NCBI RefSeq assembly: GCF_000813725.1
Contig: NZ_JWLD01000012.1
Span: forward strand, 1 to 64,000
Source of the DNA: Leisingera sp. ANG-Vp
Lineage (GTDB): Bacteria; Pseudomonadota; Alphaproteobacteria; Rhodobacterales; Rhodobacteraceae
DNA length: 64,000 nucleotides
Direction: 5' to 3'
Positions within the stretch are counted from its first letter, which is position 1, and each line of letters begins with the position of its first letter. The notes beneath the pieces were generated by a model. The model saw only the letters and a program-made list of their open reading frames with translations, made no database searches and was not told the origin of the DNA. The position numbers and the translations under genes were made by a program. Positions 42,152 through 49,918 of this stretch are shown one piece after another.

Positions 42152-43398
42152 TCAGCGGCCACCGACGTGAACTTGGACACCGCCACGTCAATCCGGGACT
42201 GCGAAGGTTTCCGGTCCCTGTACCGTGCGGCCAGGGTCAGCGGCCCGGCGGTGATGCGGAAATAGTCATAGTCGCCCGGCCGGTCGAAAGCGCAGAGATA
42301 CTGGAAATGCAGCCGGAAGAACCGCCAGCGCAGCTTCTGCCAGCGCTCCGGGCTGAGCGTCTGGGTGAAAGCAGCGGAAAACACCAGCGGCCAGCGCTTC
42401 TGTTCAGTTGCCACGCCGCTGACGGCAACCGGATCGCAGAGCGCAAAGGCGCAGCCGTCGCCGGGGGCAGTGACGTCCACCCAGGCAAGCTCGCCGCGCT
42501 GCGACAGGTATCTGAGGTCTGCGCGCAGCCGTTTGGCCTGCGGCAGGAAGGAAACCATCGGCACCACCTGCCCCAGCGACAGGAAGCCAAGCGCCGGGCG
42601 GTCTGCGGGCAGACCCTCCCGGATCAGATCCGCCAGCACGGACACGCCGACATGGGCACCGGAGGAATGGCCGACAACAAGAACTTCATCCAAACTGCGG
42701 TCTTGCAGAGCATCCGAAATCAGATGGCGGAATTCGGCCATCCGGGCTTCAAGTTCTGGCGGGTTGGCACCACGGGACGCAGCAGAATAGGCGTAGTCGT
42801 GCATCAGGTAGTAGGCAAACAGCTTGCCATCGCGCGCCTTGAACCAATGCAGCAGCGCATAGCCCGCACCCAGGCCCAAGGCCCAGCCAGCTGCCGCAAC
42901 GATGCCGCCGTCCAGCCCCACTGCCCCCGCCGGAAGTGATACAGCATGGGCCACGCCCCAGGCCAGCAGCAGCGCCAATATGGCCTGCAGGATCAGCATG
43001 CCCACGGGATAGAGCGCCGCGATCACCGGCCCCTTGCGCAGCCGCATCAACCGTCTGAGCGCGCCGGTGGTGATATAGATCCAGGCGGTGCGGGCCAGCT
43101 GCAGGTAGGTGCCTGCGATAGTGGCCTCCATGCTGCCGCGCACGATATCGGACCAGACCAGAACCTCCACATCAGCCTGGACTTCGGTGCCGTCCATTTC
43201 AGCGGCGACGTGCCAGCCGTAGGGGCCTTTGGTCTGCTTGGGCGACAGGGAAATGCCATAGCCGGAAACCTGCGCCTGGGCGGCGCTTTCCTTGCGGTAG
43301 AGCTCGCGGTAGCGGCGCGGGTGAATCGGATCGTAGCCCGGGATGTAGAACACCCGGCGCTTGCGCACGTCCTGGGAATGGGAGCCGCTGTGATCCAC
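42148..43398 (-). CDS. Membrane-embedded alpha/beta hydrolase-like protein coupled to a P450
   Basis: About 416 aa. It starts near residue 1 with VDHSGSHSQDVRKRRVFYIP, contains a hydrophobic double helix in the middle (about residues 125-190), and carries GHSSG with the presumed nucleophile Ser245, plus GDYDYFRI near the end. The GxSxG elbow points to an alpha/beta hydrolase. The start at GTG 43398 was chosen because codons further upstream, though open, look non-coding; no strong SD helps. It precedes the P450 gene and overlaps it. Function unknown. Confidence 0.68.
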   Translation of the reverse strand: MDHSGSHSQDVRKRRVFYIPGYDPIHPRRYRELYRKESAAQAQVSGYGISLSPKQTKGPYGWHVAAEMDGTEVQADVEVLVWSDIVRGSMEATIAGTYLQLARTAWIYITTGALRRLMRLRKGPVIAALYPVGMLILQAILALLLAWGVAHAVSLPAGAVGLDGGIVAAAGWALGLGAGYALLHWFKARDGKLFAYYLMHDYAYSAASRGANPPELEARMAEFRHLISDALQDRSLDEVLVVGHSSGAHVGVSVLADLIREGLPADRPALGFLSLGQVVPMVSFLPQAKRLRADLRYLSQRGELAWVDVTAPGDGCAFALCDPVAVSGVATEQKRWPLVFSAAFTQTLSPERWQKLRWRFFRLHFQYLCAFDRPGDYDYFRITAGPLTLAARYRDRKPSQSRIDVAVSKFTSVAAE

Positions 43399-43470
43399 GC
43401 TCTTACCTGCTCTGCCTTGCCAATTCAGATTAGCAGTGCAATCCGGCAAGAGTAAGGCCGCTCCGGGCAA

Positions 43471-43496
43471 AGAAAAAGGGGCCCGACGGCCCCTTT
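43471..43496 (-). terminator. Terminator of ccdA
   Basis: Stem aaaggggcc / ggccccttt (43475-43483, 43488-43496), 4-nt loop; on the minus strand a T-rich run (complement of agaaaaa, 43471-43477) follows. Confidence 0.85.
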
Positions 43497-43510
43497 GAAT
43501 ACCCCTGAGA

Positions 43511-44263
43511 TCAACCCAGTGCTGCCAGCGCCGGGAAGGTTTCCAGCAGCCACCAGGAGAAAGTGGTGAACAAACCGGTAACCAGCATAATGCCGACAAA
43601 CAGCAACAGCCCGCCCATGATCTTCTCGATCAGCCCCATGTGGCGTTTCATCTTGTTCATCAGCACCATGGAGCGGTTGAGGAACATGGCCGCCAGCAGG
43701 AAGGGAATGCCCAGGCCTGCAGCATAAACGCCCAGCAGAATGGTGCCGCGGCTGACCGAGGCCTCCGAGGCCGCCAGCGACAGAATGGCGCCCAGCTGCG
43801 GGCCGATGCAGGGGGTCCAGCCAAAGGCAAAGGCGAGGCCGAGCACATAAGCACCCAAGGCTGAGCCGCCGGATTCACCAGCCTCCATCCGCGCCTCGCG
43901 GTCCAGCAGCGGAATGCGGAAGACCGACAGGAAATGCAGGCCGAAGACAATGACAACCACGCCGGAGACCTGGGCGAAAAGCTCCTGATTCTGCAGCACA
44001 AAGGCCCCAAAGGCCGAAGCGGTGAAGCCCAGGAGCAGGAACACGGTCGACAGCCCAAGGACAAAGAACAGCGCGGCGATGACTGCCTTGCGGCGGGCCG
44101 CGGCGGTGCCTTGCATCTCGCCGATGGTGACGCCGCTCATATAGGCCAGATAAGGCGGCACGATCGGCAGGACGCAGGGCGACAGAAAACTGATCACGCC
44201 GCCCAGCAGCGCCACCAGCATGGCAGGGAGCAGCCCTGCGTCTATGATCTCGATTCCAAACAT
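43511..44263 (-). CDS. ccdA: Cytochrome c biogenesis protein CcdA
   Basis: Inner-membrane thiol transporter passing electrons from cytoplasmic thioredoxin to periplasmic apocytochrome c or other oxidoreductases. The 250-aa protein has six membrane helices and the two family cysteines in FLSPCVLPIVPPYLAY and GWTPCIGPQLG. Its promoter lies in the 94-bp gap shared with the divergent TusA-family gene, which also deals in sulfur; that pairing may be functional. Confidence 0.93.
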   Translation of the reverse strand: MFGIEIIDAGLLPAMLVALLGGVISFLSPCVLPIVPPYLAYMSGVTIGEMQGTAAARRKAVIAALFFVLGLSTVFLLLGFTASAFGAFVLQNQELFAQVSGVVVIVFGLHFLSVFRIPLLDREARMEAGESGGSALGAYVLGLAFAFGWTPCIGPQLGAILSLAASEASVSRGTILLGVYAAGLGIPFLLAAMFLNRSMVLMNKMKRHMGLIEKIMGGLLLFVGIMLVTGLFTTFSWWLLETFPALAALG

Positions 44264-44357
44264 GCCCCAACACTTATGTCAGCTGCGGACCAACGTCACG
44301 GGGACGGCTGGTCACATCCTTGTGGACAGCATGAAACATCCCCCTTATCTGAAAACC

Positions 44358-44591
44358 ATGAGCGAGATCAAAGAGACTCTGGATGCCATCGGGCTGTTAT
44401 GCCCCCTGCCCGTCCTGAAGGCCCGCAAGCGGCTGAAAACGCTGCAGCCCGGCCATGTGCTGGAGCTGCTGGCGGATGACCCTGCGGCGGTGATCGACGT
44501 GCCGCATTTCTGCAATGAGGCGGGGCATGAATTCCTTGGCCACAGCGATGGCGCCGGCCATCAGGTCTATCTGATCCGCAAAGGGCGCTAA
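44358..44591 (+). CDS. TusA/SirA-family sulfur-carrier protein
   Basis: A 77-aa TusA-like protein with the LLCPLPVLKARK signature, catalytic Cys15, and the fold's second strand region VIDVPHFCNEAGHEFLG. TusA moves persulfide sulfur to tRNA thiolation and other acceptors. The start at 44358 begins MSEIKETLDA. It diverges from ccdA. A specific role (tRNA 2-thiouridine, molybdenum cofactor or other) cannot be fixed. Confidence 0.88.
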   Translation: MSEIKETLDAIGLLCPLPVLKARKRLKTLQPGHVLELLADDPAAVIDVPHFCNEAGHEFLGHSDGAGHQVYLIRKGR

Positions 44592-44710
44592 GCCCGCAAC
44601 CAAAGCACTTTCTGCACTGCAAACCCCGGAAGGCACCTGTTTTCCGGACCGGTTCCTGTGCGGGAAAACAGATGTTTGAGTTGTCCTGCGGCGCCCGGCG
44701 GAGCCAAAAG

Positions 44711-44738
44711 AAAAAGGCAGGCCAACCGGCCTGCCTTT
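44711..44738 (-). terminator. Rho-independent terminator of rne
   Basis: An 11-bp stem (aaaggcaggcc / ggcctgccttt, 44713-44723 and 44728-44738) with a 4-nt loop, followed on the minus strand by a T-rich tract, 20 bp after the rne stop. Confidence 0.88.
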
Positions 44739-44757
44739 CAGTTTGCTTCTTTCAGCC

Positions 44758-47700
44758 TCAGCTTCCCATCGACCACCAGCCGCGGCGTTTGGGCTTGGGC
44801 GGCGCTGCAGGCTCAGGCTCTGCCTCGGCCCCTGCCATCGCAGGCTCCGGTTGCTTTTCCTCAGCTTCCGGCACCGGTTCAGCTTGAACGGGCTCTTCTT
44901 CAGCAGGGGATTCCGCTACAGGTTCTGCGTCCTCAGCAACCGGTTCTGCAGCGGGTTCCTCTGCTGCATCTGCCACCGCTTCGGCCTCTTCGGCAGGTGT
45001 GTCATCAGCCGGAGCCGCGGCGGCACCCTCCTCAGAAGCTGCATCCGCAGCCGGAGCGGCCGTGTCAGCGCCAGCGTCTTCGGCGGCTTCCTGCTCCGGG
45101 CTTTCAGCAGCGGCCTCAGCCTCGGGAGCTTCAGCCTCAGGGGCTTCGGGTGCCAGAGCTTCTTCTGCCGGAGCTTCCCCGGAAGCGGTCTCAACAGGTT
45201 CCGCAACGGGTTCAGCCGCCTCGGAGGCATCTTCTGCAGCGTTCCCGGTTTCTGCTTCGGAAACGGCGGCCTCCCCGGAAGCCTCGGAAACCTCAGCTGT
45301 TTCCGCCTCTTCCTTCTTCGGCTTGGACTTGCGCGACCGGGTGCGGGTGCGGGAAGGCTTCTTCTTCTCCTTCACTTCTTCCGGAGCCGCTTCTTCGCCC
45401 TCTGCTGCGGTCTCGGCCTCAGCGGCGTCTTCCTTGGGCTGTTCCTGGTCCTCAGCAGCCGCTTCTGCGCCCTCGCCCGCCTGGGCCTGATCGCCGGATC
45501 CGGACTTGCGGCGGCGGCGGCGGCGGCGCTTGCGCTTGGGCTTGTCCTCCTGAGTGCCGTCCTCGGCCGTCTCAGTTGCTGCAGCAGCCTCTTCCTCTTC
45601 CTGCTTGGCTTCCTCAGCGTCCACCTGATCCATGATCGAGGTATCCACCGACACCACCGGAGCAGGTGCCGCGGGCACGTTGCGCGACGCAGTCTTAAAC
45701 TTCTCTAGAACAAAGTCCGGGCTGACCAGATGCATGTCGCCTTCGATGCGCACGGAAAGACCGTAGCGGGCTTCGATCTGGGCGATATGCTCGCGTTTCT
45801 GGTTCATCAGGAAGTTGGCGATGGAGACCGGGCAGCGCACCAGAACCTCGCGGGAACGGCGGCGGGTGCCCTCTTCCTCGATCTGGCGCAGGATCGACAG
45901 CGCCATCGAGTCGTCCGAGCGGATCAGGCCGGTGCCATGGCAATGCGGGCAAGGCGCCGTGGTCGCCTCTATCATACCGGGGCGCAGGCGCTGGCGCGAC
46001 ATTTCCATCAGGCCAAAGCCCGAAATCCGGCCCACCTGAATGCGGGCGCGGTCGGTCTTCAGCTTGTCCTTCATGCGCTTTTCGACGGCGGCGTTGTTCT
46101 TGCGCTCGTCCATGTCGATGAAGTCGATGACAATGAGGCCTGCGAGGTCGCGCAGACGCAGCTGGCGGGCGACTTCCTCAGCCGCTTCCAGGTTGGTCTT
46201 GAGCGCGGTTTCCTCGATCGAGGCTTCCTTGGTCGCGCGGCCGGAGTTCACGTCGATCGCCACCAGCGCCTCGGTCACGCCGATCACGATGTAGCCGCCG
46301 GACTTCAGCTGCACTGTCGGGTTGAACATGCCCGCCAGGTAGCTTTCGACCTGGTAGCGCGCGAACAGCGGCAGCGCTTCCTGGTAGTGCTTCACGTTCT
46401 TGGCGTGGGACGGCATGATCATCTTCATGAAGTCCTTGGCGATGCGGTAGCCGCGGTCGCCTTCCACCAGAACCTCGTCGATCTCGCGGCTGTAGAGGTC
46501 GCGGATCGAGCGTTTGATCAGGTCGCCTTCTTCATAGATCTTGGCCGGCGCGATGGATTTCAGCGTCAGCTCGCGGATCTGCTCCCACATGCGCTGCAGG
46601 TATTCATAGTCGCGCTTGATCTCGGATTTGGTGCGCTTGGCACCGGCGGTGCGCACGATCAGGCCCGCGCCCGAAGGCACGTCCATCTCGGCAGCAATGT
46701 CTTTCAGCTTCTTGCGGTCGGCAGCATTGGTGATCTTGCGGGAGATGCCGCCGCCGCGGGCGGTGTTGGGCATCAGCACGCAGTAGCGGCCAGCCAGCGA
46801 CAGATAGGTGGTCAGGGCTGCGCCCTTGTTGCCGCGCTCTTCCTTGACAACCTGCACCAGCAGGACCTGACGAACTTTGATGACTTCCTGGATCTTGTAG
46901 CGGCGCGGACGCGGTTTGCGCGGCGGACGGATGTCCTCGCTGTCGTCCTCGTCGGCAACGGATTCGATGCTTTCGTCTTTGGAGGTCGCATCGGCCCGGC
47001 GGGATTTCTTGCCGTCGTCTTCGTCGTCGCTGTCACCCTCTTCAGAGGATGCTTCTTCACCAGCGGCGTCCGCCGGCGCGGTCTCTGCAGTCTCTTCCGA
47101 CTTAGCTTCAGGCTCGGAAGCCTCTGCCTCAGCAGCTTCAGCCCCGCTGTCCGCAGGGGTATCAGCTTCCGCTTCTGCGGTCTCTGCAGGAGCAGCTTCT
47201 GCGTCAGCAGCAGCTTCTTCAGCCGGGGCTGCGTCTTTTGCAGTATCCGTGTCTGCTTCAGCTTCGGCTGCCTCAGCCTTGGGCTCTTCCGCCTCGGCCT
47301 GAGCTTCCGCCGCTTCACCGTCCTGAACCGCGGCATCAGCCTCGCCAGCATCTTCGCCAGTGGCGTCTTCCGCGGCGGCCTCATCCGGGTCTTCGACCGG
47401 AGTATCCGACACCCGCTCCATAGGCGACGAGCCTTCCGGAACCTCGGCCAGCTCTGCAGCCGGTTCGTCCACCGCCTCAGCGCTGTCGCTCAGGTCGATG
47501 GTCTCCATGCCGGCGATCTCTGCGGGCTGCTCTTCCGGGGTTTCGACCTCTTTGGTCTCCACCGCGTCATCTGACGACGCCTTGGCCGCCTTGGCAGCAG
47601 ACTTGGACTTGCGCGAGCGCTTGGGCTTGACCTGCTTGGCTTCCTCTTCCTCGTCGCGGGCGCGCATCGCCTCGGCATAGGCGCGCTCTTCTTCCATCAG

Positions 47701-47964
47701 CGCTTCGCGGTCGGCCACCGGGATCTGGTAGTAGTCCGGGTGGATTTCCGAAAACGCCAGGAAGCCATGGCGGTTGCCGCCATAGTCCACAAACGCCGCC
47801 TGCAGCGACGGTTCGACCCGGGTTACTTTTGCGAGATAGATATTGCCGGCAAGCTGCCGTTTGTTTTCGGATTCAAAGTCGAACTCCTCAACCTTGTTTC
47901 CGTCGACCACCACGACGCGGGTCTCTTCCGCGTGGGTGGCATCGATAAGCATTTTCTTAGCCAT
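44758..47964 (-). CDS. rne: Ribonuclease E with large acidic insertion
   Basis: Main endoribonuclease for mRNA decay and rRNA/tRNA processing. The 1068-aa protein starts MAKKMLIDATHAEETRVVVV. The S1 domain begins near 35 (AGNIYLAKVTRVEPSLQAAF) but is split by an Ala/Glu-rich acidic insertion of about 270 residues, resuming at IQEVIKVRQVLLVQVVKEER. The catalytic Mg aspartates are Asp571 and Asp614 (AIDVNSG, VIDFIDM), and Cys672/Cys675 form the zinc-link CPHC. The C terminus is again disordered, acidic with Arg-rich KRKRRRRRRR. It ends RRGWWSMGS. The start follows aagga. Confidence 0.96.
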   Translation of the reverse strand: MAKKMLIDATHAEETRVVVVDGNKVEEFDFESENKRQLAGNIYLAKVTRVEPSLQAAFVDYGGNRHGFLAFSEIHPDYYQIPVADREALMEEERAYAEAMRARDEEEEAKQVKPKRSRKSKSAAKAAKASSDDAVETKEVETPEEQPAEIAGMETIDLSDSAEAVDEPAAELAEVPEGSSPMERVSDTPVEDPDEAAAEDATGEDAGEADAAVQDGEAAEAQAEAEEPKAEAAEAEADTDTAKDAAPAEEAAADAEAAPAETAEAEADTPADSGAEAAEAEASEPEAKSEETAETAPADAAGEEASSEEGDSDDEDDGKKSRRADATSKDESIESVADEDDSEDIRPPRKPRPRRYKIQEVIKVRQVLLVQVVKEERGNKGAALTTYLSLAGRYCVLMPNTARGGGISRKITNAADRKKLKDIAAEMDVPSGAGLIVRTAGAKRTKSEIKRDYEYLQRMWEQIRELTLKSIAPAKIYEEGDLIKRSIRDLYSREIDEVLVEGDRGYRIAKDFMKMIMPSHAKNVKHYQEALPLFARYQVESYLAGMFNPTVQLKSGGYIVIGVTEALVAIDVNSGRATKEASIEETALKTNLEAAEEVARQLRLRDLAGLIVIDFIDMDERKNNAAVEKRMKDKLKTDRARIQVGRISGFGLMEMSRQRLRPGMIEATTAPCPHCHGTGLIRSDDSMALSILRQIEEEGTRRRSREVLVRCPVSIANFLMNQKREHIAQIEARYGLSVRIEGDMHLVSPDFVLEKFKTASRNVPAAPAPVVSVDTSIMDQVDAEEAKQEEEEAAAATETAEDGTQEDKPKRKRRRRRRRKSGSGDQAQAGEGAEAAAEDQEQPKEDAAEAETAAEGEEAAPEEVKEKKKPSRTRTRSRKSKPKKEEAETAEVSEASGEAAVSEAETGNAAEDASEAAEPVAEPVETASGEAPAEEALAPEAPEAEAPEAEAAAESPEQEAAEDAGADTAAPAADAASEEGAAAAPADDTPAEEAEAVADAAEEPAAEPVAEDAEPVAESPAEEEPVQAEPVPEAEEKQPEPAMAGAEAEPEPAAPPKPKRRGWWSMGS

Positions 47965-48511
47965 GTGTCCTTGGTGCACCTGCCCTGTGCGCCCGCAAGC
48001 TGTCTGCTTCCAGGCGGCCGCGCGCGTTTTGGGTGGTGTCTTGTCAGGGCGATCTCAGACAGCGCGGTGCAGCAGGTGGTCCCGGGGACATTGCCCGGCC
48101 TTCCTGCCTCAGTGCTCTTCGCTCTCGCGCGTGTCATCGCGGTTCTTCTCCGGCAGGCGGGCTGTCCCGTCCCTGCCCTATTATCCCTTCACCGGTGATA
48201 TACCCGGTTCGGGCGCTAAACTGCCCTCCGGGTAAGAGGGCCAATCGGTCTGGCTGCAGCTTTCTCGGGTCGTGCCGGACAAAAGCCAGAGCCAGCGAAA
48301 CTCATCAGAACGGGCGAAACCATATGCCGGTTTCCGGCCCGTTGGGTCAGCATAAGGCCTGTGGATAGGTAATGACAATGGCCATTCGACTCTGCAGAGC
48401 CTTAAAATGCAAACAGCCTGCCTTTAGCAGGCAAGCCGTTAATTTCAGGTAATTTTTCCGCCGACCACCGGAATTCTGCGAAACTTCGACCACAGTAAGC
48501 GCAGATTTTCC
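47965..48511. other. Long leader/intergenic region upstream of rne
   Basis: About 550 bp separate rne from dctD. It should contain the rne promoter and 5' leader, a place where RNase E autoregulation is known in enterobacteria. I see a small hairpin gcctgc-cttta-gcaggc (48416-48432) and no convincing gene; short frames on both strands lack SD sites. Confidence 0.45.
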
Positions 48512-48540
48512 GTGCCGTTTTCCATGCCGGAAAACGGCAC
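48512..48540 (-). terminator. Hairpin terminator after the dctD-like gene
   Basis: A 12-bp perfect stem gtgccgttttcc / ggaaaacggcac with a 5-nt loop lies 8 bp beyond the stop. The U-rich part is inside the stem and no long T tail follows. Confidence 0.6.
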
Positions 48541-48548
48541 CGGCTGGG

Positions 48549-49886
48549 TCAGGCCAGGTAATCCGAGCGCTGCAGGCCGTATTTCGCCATCTTCTCGTTC
48601 AGGGTCCGGCGCGGCAGGCACAGCTCGTCCATTACGCTGGCAATCGAGCCCTTGTGGCGGCGCATGGTGTTGTCGATCAGCATCCGCTCAAAGGCTTCCA
48701 CATATTCCTTCAGCGGCTTGCCTTCGGTGGTCATCACCGGCTGCATTTCCTCGTGATCGGACATCAGGAGCGACGCGATGGTGCCCGAGCCGCGGCGCGA
48801 CTGAAGAACTGCGCGTTCCGCGATATTGATCAGCTGGCGCACATTGCCCGGCCAGGGCGCCTGCAGCAGCTGCGCGGCTTCCTGGGCGCTGACCTGCGGA
48901 GCGTCGCAGCCGTATTCTTCGGAGAACTGTTCCGACAGGCGGGTGAACAGGGTCAGGATATCCTCGCCGCGCTGGCGCAGCGGCGGCACGGTGATGCGCA
49001 GCGCCGCCAGACGGTAGAACAGATCCGGGCGCAGCGCGTCTTCGCAGGTCTTGCCCGCTTCCTGCAGATTGGAGATCGCGATGATCCGGGTTTCCGCCGG
49101 GGTGCCCTGCTCGTTGATCACGCTCAGCAGCTTGGCCTGCAGGGTTTCCGACAACGCATCGATGTCTTCCAGCACCAGAGTGCCGCCGCGCGCTTCCTCG
49201 ATCGCAGGCAGCATGCTGTCTTCCGGCAGCATCGGGCCGAACAGGCGTTTGGCCAGCGCCTCCTCTTCCAGCGCGGCGCAGGAGATCAGCACGAATTTCT
49301 TCCCCGCCCGGCTGCCAACCGCATGCAGCGCATGGGCGACCAGCGTCTTGCCGGTGCCGGTTTCGCCGTCGATCAGCACATGGCCGTCGGCCTGGCCCAA
49401 GTCCAGGATGTCCTCGCGCAGCCGCTCCATCACCGGGCTTTGGCCGATCAGCTTTTTCATGATCTGGCCGCCGTCGGACAGCTCGCGCCGCAGGGCCCGG
49501 TTGTCCAGCGTCAGGCGGCGGGCGCCGGTGGCGCGTTTGGCCAGTTCCGACATGCGGTCCGGGTTGAACGGTTTTTCGAGGAAGTCGAAGGCGCCGACGC
49601 GCATTGCTTCGACCGCCATCGGCACATCGCCATGGCCGGTGATCATGATCACCGGCAGCGCGGAGTCGCTGCCCATCAGCTTTTTCAGGAACTGCATCCC
49701 GTCCATGCCAGGCATCTTGATGTCGGAAATCACGATCCCGGGGTAATCCGGGCCCAGCACCTTCAGCGCTTCCTCGGCGCTCGAGAAGGTCTCGGTGTCA
49801 TAGCCCGACAGCGCCAGCCACTGGCTGATCGACTGCCGCATATCCTGTTCATCATCGACGATCGCGATCTTCATAGCCTGTGCCAT
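48549..49886 (-). CDS. DctD-like response regulator lacking the GAFTGA sigma-54 contact loop
   Basis: A 445-aa three-domain regulator. The receiver has the phospho-acceptor Asp55 (VISDIKMPGMDG). The AAA+ domain has Walker A GETGTGKT (174-181), but the stretch from RLFG (about 217) to GGTLVLEDID (234) is only about 16 residues, so the GAFTGA loop that touches sigma-54 is absent, and Walker B reads LED instead of LDE. The C-terminal Fis-type HTH (LPRRTLNEKMAKYG) is present. It follows the kinase gene by 32 bp. It resembles DctD in everything but the loop, so it may act through another sigma factor. Confidence 0.83.
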   Translation of the reverse strand: MAQAMKIAIVDDEQDMRQSISQWLALSGYDTETFSSAEEALKVLGPDYPGIVISDIKMPGMDGMQFLKKLMGSDSALPVIMITGHGDVPMAVEAMRVGAFDFLEKPFNPDRMSELAKRATGARRLTLDNRALRRELSDGGQIMKKLIGQSPVMERLREDILDLGQADGHVLIDGETGTGKTLVAHALHAVGSRAGKKFVLISCAALEEEALAKRLFGPMLPEDSMLPAIEEARGGTLVLEDIDALSETLQAKLLSVINEQGTPAETRIIAISNLQEAGKTCEDALRPDLFYRLAALRITVPPLRQRGEDILTLFTRLSEQFSEEYGCDAPQVSAQEAAQLLQAPWPGNVRQLINIAERAVLQSRRGSGTIASLLMSDHEEMQPVMTTEGKPLKEYVEAFERMLIDNTMRRHKGSIASVMDELCLPRRTLNEKMAKYGLQRSDYLA

Positions 49887-49918
49887 GCGCGTCCTCTCCT
49901 ACGTCTTGCGGGCTGCGG

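Noticed and set aside
45730-47574. 614-codon plus-strand frame
   Set aside because: Antisense of rne, kept open by Ala/Glu codon bias in the acidic insertion.
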